Positions 43,743-55,878 of a stretch of 64,000 bases of DNA are shown one piece after another (the first letter of the stretch is position 1; each line of letters starts with the position of its first letter). The position numbers were made by a program, and so were the translations under genes. This stretch comes from Multifurca ochricompacta (taxonomy: Eukaryota > Basidiomycota > Agaricomycetes > Russulales > Russulaceae), in the NCBI GenBank assembly GCA_022496185.1, contig WTXG01000154.1, positions 23,742 to 87,741 on the forward strand, written 5' to 3'. Under the pieces are notes generated by a model. The model was not told the origin of the DNA. It made no database searches and worked only from the letters and a program-made list of their open reading frames with translations.

Positions 43743-45474
43743 GTGGCTACCACCCTTTCTCGCCCACTCAGCCGCTTTCCCCTGGGCATCTCTGGGACCG
43801 GTGTTGCGGACCTTCCGGCGCATGTACCCGACCGCACCTCCAACGCCCTTGAGGCTGGCCAATATCGCCTCCTCTCCGACAGCCGCGACGTAGCTGCCGG
43901 CTACTGCGAGTACTATCTCACTGCAGTACTCCCGCTCCTCGATGATGCCACCGTTGGCATCTCCAACATGCCAGTCTCTGCGGCTACTCTTACCTCCGCA
44001 GCCTTACTTGACGTGGGGGCTTTCCGCGAGGGCGACCATAGTCCTCTCCTCACGGGCCTCACCCTCCCTTCGTTGTTGAGCCTCGCGCGAGCCTCGTTGG
44101 CTGCCACCCTGCGTGGTCTCCTCTGTTCTCCCCACCTCCTGTCCCACATGGACCAACCATGTGATGACTTCACTGACGCTGTCTCCTTCAGTCGTCACAT
44201 CACGCGCCCTGCCACACACCGCGACCACCTGCGGTTTATGTGCCAGCAGCTAGCTACCCTCCTCGCGCCCTCCAATGTTGACACCCCCTTGGGGCTCTAC
44301 CAGTCGGCGCTCAACTCCACACGCATTACCCTCAATGAACTCGCCCTGGCTGACGCCTCTGCCGAGCTCGCCACCTCCGATGCCTATGACACCCTCTGCG
44401 CTGAGGTGCTCGCTGAGGCACGTTCCTCCCTCAAGGCTGAGTTCCTTGCCACCGCCGACAAGTTCTGGTCGGACACCTTCGTTGCTCTCCAGGGGCAGGC
44501 TCGTCAGGAGTTGTCCGCCGAGGTGCTTGCGTGGCGGGTCCAGTACAAACAGACCCGCCTTGCTCAAGCGCAGGCTGAGACTGACGTTGCCCTTGCCGCC
44601 TCCACCCCCGTCCCCTTTCTCTTCTTCGAAGAAACGCCCCACCCCTGTCAACCGCCCCTCCCGCCAGTCGCACGGTGCTCGTGTTAGCCGCTCGGTTGGG
44701 CCTGCGTCGGTTTCTTGTGTCCAGCGGTCCCCCTCTGTGGTGCGTGCACCTGATACACCCTTCTCCCGTGGGCCCTCCGCTCGTCCTCGCGCACCCCGAC
44801 TGCGCCCGTGCTCCCACCCTTGTGGATGCCCGTTTCCTCTCCCGTTATCCGTGGAGCGGGAGATGTACGACCCTCCGACTGCCGCCCCCGCGCCTCCCAC
44901 GGCTGCTGTGGAGACCTTCAGTGACATGTGCACCTCTGCACACGCCCGCATGGCCGCCGACCAGGCCCACTATGGGCTCGATGCTTCTGCCCACCGCCCG
45001 GAGGTCGAGATGGTCGCCGCTCCTGGCGACATCTCCCTCGAGGGGCTTTCCATCTGGGATGCCATGGTGGCCCTGTAAGACCTGGAGTACAGCGACTGCG
45101 CGTCGCGGCTGGGCGATGTGGTGCGTCCTTCTTCTCCCATCCCCTCCACTCCTTCCTTTCCTGGGGCTCCATCCCCCGTCGACCCTGCGTGCCCATCGCC
45201 GGCGCTGCATATGCCCTTCCCACAGGCTCCCCCTCCCCTGCCTCCACGCGCGCCCTCCCGGGCTGCTGCCTCTGCCGACCCTCTCGCAGCCATCACGGCC
45301 ACGTTGGGCCTCATCTTGCAATGGATTGAGGCCCTCGAGCACGGCCCTGCTGCTCGCCCTTTCCCCCTCCCCACCCGACGCTCCCTGCGCGCCCTGCTGC
45401 GCTGCCCATCCCCACTGCCACACGACCTACTGCCCATCTTGGTTCAACAAACATTACTATGTGCTAATTATTGA
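43743..45474 (+). pseudogene. Homologue of the 15434-16270 protein, frameshifted
   Basis: A GC-rich frame starts at 43743 and runs to about 44620. A frame change there leads into the frame VNRPSRQSHGARVSR ... EGLSIWDAMVAL, which ends at a TAA (45076-45078), after which the same frame stays open to 45474. The core (TSAALLDVG, LRGLLCSPHLLSHMDQPC, DDFTDAVSF) aligns with the minus-strand gene at 15434-16270. The rest is Ala/Leu-rich helical sequence followed by a Pro/Ser-rich tail. No known domain is recognised. Two copies next to mobile elements suggest it belongs to a transposon. The true start could lie upstream. Confidence 0.5.
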
Positions 45475-45716
45475 TGCTGACCATTTCACAAGCAGATGAG
45501 AGTTCTTTGCCTTCAACTACACCACAACACAGGACAAATGCAATTCATCCAACATCACCTGAATGAAGCTGCAGCTGCCTATCACCTTACCCCCATAGTT
45601 GTTGTGCAAGCCCATGCCTGCAAATTAGCCCATCATCACCAAGGCTCTCCTGAGAACCCCATCATTATCAAGGACAATTAAGTTGTCAGGAGCCTCCAGG
45701 CATACATGGGAGGTAA
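45475..45716 (+). other. Tail between the repeated gene and an LTR
   Basis: Contains a 61-codon frame (45496-45681) without recognisable motifs, then a purine-rich tract (CATGGGAGGTAA) touching the LTR at 45717. That is the arrangement expected just before a 3' LTR. Confidence 0.4.
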
Positions 45717-46067
45717 TGTTACAATCTATGTCAGGAAACTTACTATCTGTATGATAATGACACACAAGTACTCCTTTTTCCATTTTACTTCTCTTCTCTT
45801 TCCTTTTTCCATCTTCCGCTCCATCATCTCCACCTACCTCAACCCATATCAACAACATCTTCAACACATCTGACATCATCTAGCAATATGTCATTTGCTT
45901 TCCCTCTATCTATTTAAGCTATAAGTACAACAGCCTTGTTCAGTAGTCTTGAGCTCTTGTAACTACTAGGCTTAGACCCAGGAATCCAAATCTGCTTTCA
46001 TTGTTACATGCTGTGTTGCAATCATCTAAACACTTGGACTATCAAACTTCAAACAATGATCATAACA
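45717..46067 (+). mobile_element. LTR (351 bp), probably copia-type
   Basis: Begins TGTTACAATC and ends GATCATAACA, with a TATTTAAGCTATAAG promoter-like box near 45910. The flanking pentamers GGTAA and GTCTC do not match, so it may be the 3' LTR of a rearranged element rather than a solo LTR. The 43743-45474 gene lies just upstream. Confidence 0.6.
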
Positions 46068-46208
46068 GTCTCAATAATCACTGTAAGACTGATGTAAATG
46101 GGATACACGACTAAATGTGCCACGTGACACAGCTACCCCAACCAAGATCACTGAAATAAGATTGCCAAACCTCTCACACTATCAGAACCTCCAATGTGAG
46201 CAAGAATT

Positions 46209-49059
46209 TCACTTCTGGGTAGTCTGTTTCATCTTAGAAAGGACTTTATTCAAGTATTTCTGATCTCGTTCCTGGGCTATTGGGGCTTGTGCTTGCCTGT
46301 GCATGAAAAGTGCCATCTCAAACATTCTCTTGGCAGCTCCTAATTGTGATTTTCCCATGTATACTCTGCCTAGCCCATGTAAGGCAGACCCTTGACCCAG
46401 AGGGTTATTTGCCCTCTTTTGTAGATCCAGGGCCTTTTGGTAGGATGATTCAGCATCATGTAATTTTTTCAATCTTATATATGTGTCTCCAAGTCCTTCA
46501 TAATCATTTCCTTGACCCAAGGCACTGTTAACTTTCTCATGAAATTCCAAAGCTTTTTTAAATGAGGCTTCAGCCTCATCAAGCTTGTTCAGCCTAAGAT
46601 ATACATCCCCAAGTCCTTTGTAATCATTTCCTTGGTCCATCAAATTGTTGACCATCTTGTGCAACTCCAAGGCCTTTTGATATGATGCTTCAGCCTCTTG
46701 GAGTTTGCCTAACCTTATATATGTGTGTCCAAGTCCTCTGTAGTCATTTCCTTGGCCCAAAGTATCATTGGTAATCTGATGGATCTCTAAAGCTTTTTGA
46801 AATGAATCTTTGGCCTTCTCCAATGCACCCTGGAGCATATGGAGCTCACTAAGATGTCTTAAAACATCAGCATGTAAAGAGCTATTGTTATCTGGGCCAG
46901 ATGAGCACTGCTTCTCAGCTTCTTGTACTTTATATTTTGCATTTTCAAAGTCATTTGCAAAATAGTACAGTCTTCCCCATGTTTGAAAACACCTTATCAA
47001 CAGTGATGTAGCCAAGTGTCTCTGCTGCAAAAATGCAACAGTCTGACTTATCAGTTTGTCAGAGAGGTCACCTATACTGGCGTGGAAAGATGTAAATGTA
47101 AGGATGGATTTTACTAGCTTTGAATCATCCTTTCTGTTTGACTTTAAAAGAAAAGACAGCATTGCTTTTGTGTTATTCACCTCAAGGACCATCTCAGCAT
47201 ACTTCTTTGCCTGTGCTTCAGATGGATCAGAAGATGCAAGATTGATGTAGAACTCCTGGAGAGAATTTTCATGTTTTGGTAATATGGTGCTCTGATGGTT
47301 ACAAAAGTGACGGATGATTGGATGAGTTTGATATCTTTCACCAATCATCATTATGAGGCTGCATTGTTCAAGGGTGCGGAGGCTGAACAAGATATCCATG
47401 TCGCCTAGAATCTCTTGGAATCTTTCCAACTGCCTTGTGTGTATTCCATCTGGTAGCATACCAAGAACTACAAGCAGATCCCTAGCAGATGGATTAGCTC
47501 TCATCCTCGCACTATCAATAGATAGCTGGATAGAGTATTCAAGATTTGATAGCCTATGATTCTGGCCTATTTGGATGAAACTTGTCTGCTTTTGATTCCA
47601 GTCTTTCAACAGCAACGCAGGTGACGTTGCTTGAGCAAGATGTGCCAACAAGTTTACAGCAAGGGGAACAAAATCCACATTTTGAATAAGCTCTTCTGCA
47701 GCATCATCAAAGATACCTGTGATTTGCTTCCAGACTTCTCTTGCAGCATCATGGTTGAGCGTCTGTAATGGTGCAAGAAGAGGCTGTGTCCAGTGTGTTT
47801 GCGCTGGCCGCACTGTTCCCCGAACTGTGATAAGTACAGTAACATGCTGGAGCCCAGTAATTCTGGATAGAAGCTCCTCAACAGAATGCTTGGCATCATC
47901 AGCCTGCTCCCAAGGTGACTCGAAGTTATCAAGACAGAGGATGGTGTCTTTAGTGTTCAAGGCATTGCGTATGTGAGACCAAGAAGCATCTGAGCCCTCG
48001 TTCAACACGCCAAGTGCCTTTGCAAGCTCGACCAAGAGCGAGCCGGATGAGTTGACCGATTCACAGGCGACAAAATAACGGCCGTTCCCGAAGTGCTCTT
48101 GAACACGGTGATGAGTGAGGACTGCATTCGCAAGAGTGGTTTTGCCATAACCACCAGGTCCCAGAATTGCAATGTGGGCAGGATGAGACCCGATATGGGT
48201 AAAAATCATATGAATGATCTCGGCAAGCTCGGCATCACGTCCGAAGAATATTTGGGGTGAACGAGGCTCCTGGGCCATGGACCTAGGGTAACGGTAGCAT
48301 GAGCATATGGTCGTAGTACCAGTATCAACAATGAACACCTACATGACCCTATTGGATGGCACGGGTGGGCCAGCTTGAGTGACCTGTCAGATATGTGAAT
48401 CGAATCGACCATCATTAGTCGGGGACATGCCTACCTTGAGTTCTTCAGCAATTTGTGCAAAACGAGCATCCAAAGCTAGCTCAGCCTATAGGCGTCGAGG
48501 TTGATTTAGGGGAGTAACATGGAAGATTAGTCTAGGGCTGACCTGGAACGTTTGAAGTACATTTGATAGCTCGCCATCATACTGTTTGACCTTCCGCAGC
48601 AAATCCTTGCGGAAAAGAACCCTCCTGACAACTCCCACCTCCACGCTTTGCTTTAACGCACTTTCGACCCCACTGAGCCCGCTAGAGTACGATGAGCTAG
48701 TGAGAAGCATTAGGAATGTAGGACGTACGTCTGAAGGGTCTGCAATATTGTGCGGAGACCTGGAGGGAGGTCCTTTTCCTGCAGGTTATATTTCTGGCAT
48801 GACTCTCCCACGTTCACGACGAGGCCCGCCACCCTGCCAAGTTTGCGCATCACCACGTCCCACTCGTCCTTGTGCTGCTTCACTTCCTATTAATAGATTA
48901 GTCATAAAAAAAAACTCATGTGGAGAGCAGCGGGCTGCTTACATCTCGCATGGCAAGTGCTTGGAGCAGGAGACCCGCAACTGGGGAGATGTAGGGGATA
49001 GTCTTGGCCAAAGAGCTTGCCTCCTTCATTGCCGCGAGGGAGGTCTCTATCGCACTCAT
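46209..49059 (-). CDS. 4-helix-bundle / NB-ARC / TPR receptor (STAND protein)
   Basis: Exons 49059-48943, 48886-48729, 48681-48543, 48485-48435 and 48338-46209 join in frame to 864 residues; the last junction is the least certain. The N-terminal about 155 residues (KEASSLAKTIPYISPVAGLL, VRRVLFRKDLLRKVKQY) look like the MLKL-like 4-helix bundle common on Agaricomycete STAND proteins, a predicted membrane-active death effector. The NB-ARC/AAA NTPase follows, with P-loop GPGGYGKTT, Walker B TILCLDNFE, the VTVLITVRG sensor and FVPLAVNLLAHLA (GLPLA-like). The C-terminus has about five TPRs of 40 residues (LEKAKDSFQKALEIHQI; repeated QGNDYRGLG). The repeats would sense a signal and the NTPase would switch the effector on. 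No break was found. Confidence 0.88.
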
Positions 49060-51640
49060 TGTGAGATTTACGCTTCCACCGATGGGCTCCGATGAGGCAC
49101 GATTGAGACTACCGTCTGGTTAGGGCTGGTTGATTAGTTGAGAAAACGCCGCACAAGATAGACACGCACAAACTGGCTGGTTATCGCCGGACGATGTATA
49201 AAGTATCCTGCTGATTGTCCTCTTGAATGAGAATGGCTCGTATTGCATACTTCGGTGACTGTTCAGGTTGTAGAACGACGCGAAGACGAAGGGCTGAAAC
49301 TGGTGTGGTTGGAATTGTGGGGCCCCGGGCGCCTCCAACCGGCTAAGTCAGGTGCTGGCAATTAAAACGTTTCTCAGGGTTGTCCACTTTCTGGTTGTCC
49401 CCGGCTCTTCGAAAACTAGTCAGTTCTGTTGATACATTCACTTGAATGTTCTTCACGCGCAAGCTTAAGACGCCGTAAACCAGTGTGCGATTTCAAGCCA
49501 TGCCATTCTTTTTTTTTTTAACATTACTCCCCACAGTGCGACTTGGATTTCTGGAAGCCTTCACAAAGGCTCAAAGACTAAAATTTCCAATGGGGTCTTC
49601 AGGCTCGTGGAACTCGCCTTGTCTAACAGTGAGGATCTTGCCTCTTTTTTTTAAAAAACTATTTATAACGCGCGGACGTATAAAGGCGCGCCCTCTATGG
49701 CGGCCCGACCACTCTGTACGGAAATGGAATGAGAATTTTCGCCTCTGGACCCATAAAAACCACTCACATGTTTGTTGTCGGTCTGGGAATACCTTTCGTT
49801 TCGTGGACTCTCAGTCTAGAGTATGCCAAGACCGGTCATGTGTACTCAATCAACTCAATGATAGAAGGGTTCGTCTACCCTGCACAGGCCCAACTATCTC
49901 TGTCACTGCATGTCGACTTGGTCGACACACGGTCATGATCAAGAACTTTAAGAAGATGTCTTCCAAGTCTGGCAGCGTCATTTACACTGTGCACAGGGTT
50001 TTTGTTATCACGTAGAAAAAAACCCCGCAGGGAAAAGACGCACGTAAAATTAGGGCTAAAAGATGGCCGCTAACGAAAATAAGGCAGTCGTGAAGTTTCG
50101 GGGTCCGTCGAGTTATACAAGTTTTCGAACTGCGTGGACATGGATAAGCAGTAAACGTACAAACTTGCATGAGCACGAGGCCACTGAGCGAGACATTCAA
50201 TCCATCAAATCGTCCACAAGTTTTTCAAACAGCAAGACACTCCATCAATTTGGTCATAGAGGATTTTTGGCTCAACACAGCCCAACGCGGAGGTGTTCGT
50301 AGATAACGTCTGTGCGGTCTTTCATTTCGGCCAGACTCGCACGATCCCATGAAAAGAAGGCCACCTTAAGTTCGATAGGGCGGGGAGGGAGGTTCTGGCT
50401 TCCTCTGATATAGGTTGCAAGAAGGTCGCGCGAGTTGGAGGGAATGACGGAAGTGGGGGGCTTCATGTATGTAACCATGGCAGAGGCGGGTGGCTTCAGG
50501 TCCAAGATTAAGATTTGATCTTACATAGATTACTGTTTCTTTTTTATTGCACACGCAGATCCATAACCACGGGGATTAACGTTATTTTTCTTCCTTAACC
50601 CGGCCAGCTCATGAGAAGGTGTCGAAGACAATGAGACAGGCCACGTAAGTGTTGGACTCAAATGGCATTTGGCACCATCTGCTGCCACGGATATTTTCTG
50701 AGGAGAGTGCGAGCTTTTAAAGCAGTCAAGGAGTATTCTCGAATTCTCAAATATGTTGCTTTCCACCCTGCGGCCCACACACGCATCGACGCTTGCTTCC
50801 ATGGACCAGCACGCTGTCTCTACCTTTTTTTTTTTGGGATATGGACATTTCAAGAATGCAGCTCCCATGAAAAGAGTAAAAAAGATTTTCGGGGTTTAAT
50901 GAGTTTTGACGAACATAGCTGTTTCCGTGAAAGGTGTGAGTAGGTAGCAAGTGACCTGGGAAGTCATGATGGTGATGGTCAGTGCCTGTCTGTGGGGGAC
51001 AAGCATCGGATGCTTTTGCGTAGGGCAACCGAGCCGAGCCGAGATGTGGCGGTGGCGGTGGCGGTGGCGTGGGCGTGGGCGTGGGCGTTAAAAGAAATGG
51101 ACGATCTGAGATTGACATATTGCTAACAATTTATTATTTATTATAAATAAATATATTATATTATATTACATTATATTTATTTAATTTAAATTCATTCGAA
51201 TGATTCATTCATTCAATTCAACGCTTCACGCACGTCAACAACGTCAAGTGAACTGAACCTTAAAGAAAGAAGAAGGATAGGTTGTTGTTGAAGTTGAAGG
51301 GTGTGTGTGTACGATGAAGAATTGAAATATTATATTTTTATTATTTGTCGATCAGGTGGTAGTTGCGTTGACCTGGGCGGGCTGGCCTGGGCTGGGTGAT
51401 TCAAACCTGAGACTTGACTTGTGGTACAAAGAATTGTTGTGGTCTCTCTTTCTCTCTTTCTTTCTTTCCCTCTCGGCTTCTAACTCTGTCTGACTTGACT
51501 TCTTGCTCGACTCGTCGGGTCAGGTTGAGTGTACTTGTTGTTGAGTTGTGTGCGACCCGCGCACTCGAACCTGGAAAGAAGATCATCTTTTCCCCTTCAC
51601 ACCTTCTTCCCTTCCCCTTCCTCATCAACAATTATACAAA
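49060..51640. other. 2.6-kb intergenic region, no confident gene
   Basis: Upstream of both the NB-ARC gene and the Rxt3-like gene. Frames at 49485-50015 (+) and 50272-50505 (-; DLLATYIRGSQNLPPRPIEL) are open but unrecognised. A GGTGGC/GGGCGT short tandem tract lies at 51047-51090, and a strongly AT-rich block (TTATTTATTATAAATAAATA) at 51120-51185. 51420-51640 is CT-rich and is likely the Rxt3 5' UTR/promoter. Confidence 0.45.
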
Positions 51641-54600
51641 ATGAATGTTGCCGACCTCCTTCAAAATTCTCCTTCTGAAGAACTTACAAAGCGTAGGCAG
51701 CAACAACAGCAGGTGCAACAACAACAGTCGCTCCATCATCATCAATCCCAACCTCCACCTCCACCTCCACCTCCACCTCCACCTCAACCCCAACCACAAC
51801 AGCAGCAGTCACAACAACAACAACAACAACTACAACAACAACAACAACCACAACCACCGCAACCACCACAACAACAACATCAATTACTTTCTCCTCACGG
51901 GGAACGTCCCGAATCACGTTTCCCGCCTCAACCGCCTTCTCACCATCGTCCACCCCATCCTCCCCACCGTAGCCCTCCCGAGTTCGATCGTCGTGAGCCT
52001 TATCCAGACTATCCCTCACACCCTCCGTCCCAACAGCATTCTTCCCCTCTCGGCCCGGGTTCCGCATCTGCCTTCTTGCCACCGCGTGGCCCACACGCAC
52101 CTTCCTCCATGTATCTTCCTGCTCCTCCCCAGTCCGTCCCGCATCCTCACCCTCACCCACATCGACACGACTACACTCCCCCTACATCGCACGCCAAACC
52201 TTCACATGTCCAAAATGTTCCCTCTACCCACCACACTCCCTTTTCGGGTTCCCCACCTCCATCTGTCCTCCATGAACCCTCCCCGATGTACACCGGTTTA
52301 CCACCTCCGCACTATCCGCCGTATCAGCCCCCATCTGCGCCACCCATTCCACCTTCTACAGCCCCAACTGGCCCCCCAATATCAGCTTCTGTACCAGTTC
52401 CTGGCCCCCCTCCCCCCCTCAGCGTTGGGTCTCCCGGCCGGACGGCGTTGCCGCGCCGGTGATGTCAAGCCTACAGCCACCTGAGAGGGAAAGAGAACGT
52501 GATCGTGGGAACACATTGCCACACACCCGCGTCACCAGCACTAGCACTAGCACTAGCACTGGCACTGGAGCTGGAACTGGAACTGGAACTGGAACTGGCT
52601 CATCACCCGCTACTCCTGCTCCTTTTCCTGGGCCTTCCCTTTCTCCTGGTACAAGTCTTAGGGATAGGGACCGCGAGCGGGATAGGGAGTGGGAAAGAGA
52701 AAGGGAAAGGGAGAGGGAAAGAGAGGGCCACCCAACCATGGCCCTTCCTTTGATTACCCCGTCTGCCTCCCTTCTAGATGACGAGCGTGAACGCGATCGC
52801 TTAGAAGGGAAACCACATCATCGCGACCGCGACCGTGACCGTGACCGTGACCGTGACCGTGACCGTGATCGTGGAAGGGCACGTCCCCATCCCCCTTCTT
52901 TCCCCGCGCCCCCCCCGCCCCCGTCGCTTTCCCAGGTGCGCGAAGGGCGTTTGCGTACGGCCGTACCAGCAGCACCCCCATCGTCTGGTGCACGACCACC
53001 GGCGGATTTGGATCATGAACGTGAGCGCGAGTTGAATCACGAAAGGATGCGCCAACGTGAGAGGGAGAGGGAGAGAGATAGGGAGAGAGATAGGGAGCGG
53101 GAGAGAGAGAGAGAGAGAGAAAGGGAGAGGGAGAAGGAAAGAGAGAGAGAAAGAGAAAGAGAGAAGGAGAGGGAAAGAGAAAGAGAGAGGGAAAGAGACC
53201 CGCGAGAGAAGGAGTCTCGTCAACGCGAAGGGATGGGATACATTCACTCGATCCCACCCCCATCCGTGCTGCGCAAAGCTGATGATGGGGCCTCGCCCCA
53301 CGTTGGCTACCCTTATTCCCAGGTGCTTTTTCTCCGTCCACACTGCGGATGATGACGCTAACAAGGCTATTTCGACATAGGTACAAGCGCCCCCACATCC
53401 TGATCCCGACGCTCATCACCCTCATGCGCCGCCACCCTCATATGAGCACACGCATGGCAATCCATACTCTCAGTCTCACCCGCATTCTCACCAACAACAC
53501 CAACACCAACACTCCCATAGCCATCACCAGACTCATCCCCCCGAACTCCGACCGCCACCGCCACCTCAACTACCACCTCCAACAAACCCGGGCATGAGCT
53601 CACACTCTCATAACCATGGCCACCATCCGCGTCCTCATAGTCACACGCACCAACACCAACACCAACACCAACACCAGCATCAACATCAACACCAGCACCC
53701 ACAACAACACTCGCACATACACGGGCGATCGCATTACCCGACGACGACAACGACGATGACGACGGGTACCCATCACTCACACGCGCTGCCTCCGCATTCC
53801 TCGCGTGCACGCCCGGTGACTCTCCCTGTGTATCTCGGCGCGTTCGTGCATCCGTTCGGACCCCTGCCACTCCCACGTAACCGCACGGTAGCGCGCGCGA
53901 CCCTCTACATTCCTGCTCTCGCATTACCCCGCGTGCGGCCCGCACATCCACGGGTGTGGGGCAGTGGGCCATACACGGACGACTCAGATATCATCTCGGC
54001 TGCGGTGCATGCTGGTCGCGTGAGGTGGAGCGAGGTTTGGGAGGCGAGACGGCACGGACGGGACGCAAGGGTCGAGGTACAGGTCGTACCTGCGTCGGAG
54101 AGGTACGTTGGAAATGTGGGTGTTGCCGCCGAGCCCGGTGGAGGTGGCGATCCTGAAGACGACGGGCGGGGGTTTTTCAGTGCTGGATGGGGCAATGGAC
54201 ATGAAGGTGCTGGGATCGAGATTCTGGAGGTGACGTTTGTCAAGGTGCGTTCGAGCAGCTATCCTTTTGCTTTGCCTTAAACAAAAAAAAAAGGCTGACG
54301 AAAATTTTGTGTTCTGTTCGTGATTTCTTTTTCTTTTTTTTTTTTTTTTGGCAGGGTGGCACTGCGCATCGTGCACCTGGGTTGGGGCGCCAGAATCGCA
54401 AACAGCGTCTCGGAGAGTACGCCGCAGAGCGCGGGGCTGTGCTCGGGTTTGCGGCGAGTGCTGCTGCGTCTGGCGCGGCTGGTGGTAGGACGAAACGGGC
54501 GCGTGGCGTCGGCGTTAGAGGGTCGAATGGGCCGGACTCTGATGAGACGGACTCTGATGGGATGGAGACGGAGAGCGAGATTGAAGAGGACGACGAGGAA

Positions 54601-55525
54601 GACATGGACGTTGATGCGCTCGCCGCGCGCGTGACGATCGTGTTTGAGGGTGGTCGGAGCGGCGCACTTCCTGGGTACGGTTGTTTATTTGACCCTCTTG
54701 CCCGTATTTTCCCCAGTCGTGCTCACCTTTCTTTTTTTTCACTGTTTTTTTTTTTTTGGGAAATGCTGATTTCTGTTGGGGGGATGGAGTAGATTCAAGT
54801 ACGAGCCGGACGCGCTTCGTGAGGCCGTTTTGCGACCACGGCCGTTGTTACCGCCCTCTACTGCTGCTGTCGCCGTTGCTGCCGCCCCCGCCGCCTCTCC
54901 ACGAGCACGCAAGCGGAAACGTGTAGACGATGATGGGCATGACGGTTCTGTGACAGACACTGCGATTGTGGCGGACGGAGAGCGCACATGTGCGTATGTG
55001 CCGCATGATGGTGTTGAGCTCGAAACGGCGGTGGAGCGCTTCCTATTGCGTATGTATGACGCCGATACGTATCCGGATGAGGATCCGAACACGGACACGG
55101 ACAGGAACACGGATATCAACCTAGCCAATGAAGCTGACAAGAACAAAACGTTCCCAGACGATAAGCAGCAGCAGGAACAAGAACAACAAAAAAAAAAACA
55201 ACAGCGGGGTGAAGTAGATAAGACGAACGAGCGGGGAGACGGTCGGCGTTGGGAGATCTGGCTCCTCGGCACACTCAACGACTCATCGCCAGTGGTACCG
55301 CTTCCTTCTTATTCTAAAACTTCATTGGACAAGGTCCATGCGGGTGCCAAGACAGGAACAGTGGATGGTGCGGTACTGCTACAACGTGGATTACGTGCGT
55401 CAAATTTCGAGTTTGTAAAAGGGGAATTGCGTGTGTTGCAGGACCCACCTTCTGTGGATTCGAGCAGTGGCGCACGGGAGGGATGGGCGATCGAGGTGCG
55501 ACGCTGGCGTTGGGCGCGGTCGTGA
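51641..55525 (+). CDS. RXT3: Rxt3-like histone deacetylase complex subunit
   Basis: Five exons (51641-52423, 52477-53322, 53381-54244, 54355-54674, 54793-55525) join in frame to 1181 residues. The first half is low complexity: Gln/Pro/His tracts (residues about 20-100), Gly-Thr and Ser-Thr runs, an Arg-Asp tract and a long Arg-Glu tract, then His-rich sequence. The C-terminal half holds the Rxt3 core: [40 protein letters not shown] and [10 protein letters not shown], an acidic insert, then [12 protein letters not shown]. Rxt3 is a subunit of the Rpd3L histone deacetylase complex, a nuclear repressor. Intron 1 (53 bp) removes an apparent frameshift. The start Met lies just after a CT-rich leader. 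Family assignment is fair; the exact role is inferred. Confidence 0.8.
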
Positions 55526-55612
55526 TAAAAGAGATTCGCAATACGGTGTTATTCCTTTTTGTTTTTTTGTTTGGTTTGCTATCATTGCTTTCCTGCTTTC
55601 CTGCCGCCTGCC

Positions 55613-55705
55613 TTAGGGTTGCGGAAAATATTTGAGGCCAGTAATTTACTGGTAATTTACTGGTAAACAATTCCACATGACACTTTCATGTGATGTTTTC
55701 AATGG
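55613..55705 (+). repeat. Fragment of the TAGGGTTGC MITE family
   Basis: TTAGGGTTGCGGAAAATATTTGAGG then TTTACTGGTAATTTACTGGTAA and CATGTGATGTTTTCA. The same 90 bp start the element at 56775. It lies between the convergent Rxt3 and RPL11 genes, close to the RPL11 3' end. Confidence 0.8.
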
Positions 55706-55878
55706 CTTACATGTCCAATCTCGTCTAGCAGAGGGAGCGCACGCCAAGGAATGTACCCATAACGAGAGAATTCGCATTAAAGGGGGATGGGCATGGGTGA
55801 AACATGGTGATGGTGCAGTAAACATGATATCATAGCACACAATGATGGCAATAAAACAAGATGCAGGGGCCAAACCAT

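Noticed and set aside
44250..45437. Long open frames on the minus strand opposite the 43743-45474 gene
   Set aside because: They are shadows of high-GC coding sequence; they show Arg/Gly-rich chance composition and no conserved motif.
49485..50015. 176-codon forward frame upstream of the Rxt3 gene
   Set aside because: It contains long homopolymer T runs and shows no domain or intron pattern; it is probably chance.
51684..52160. Val- and Glu-rich reverse frame opposite the Rxt3 N-terminus
   Set aside because: Its runs of Val are the complement of the CAA/CAC repeats, so it is a shadow frame.
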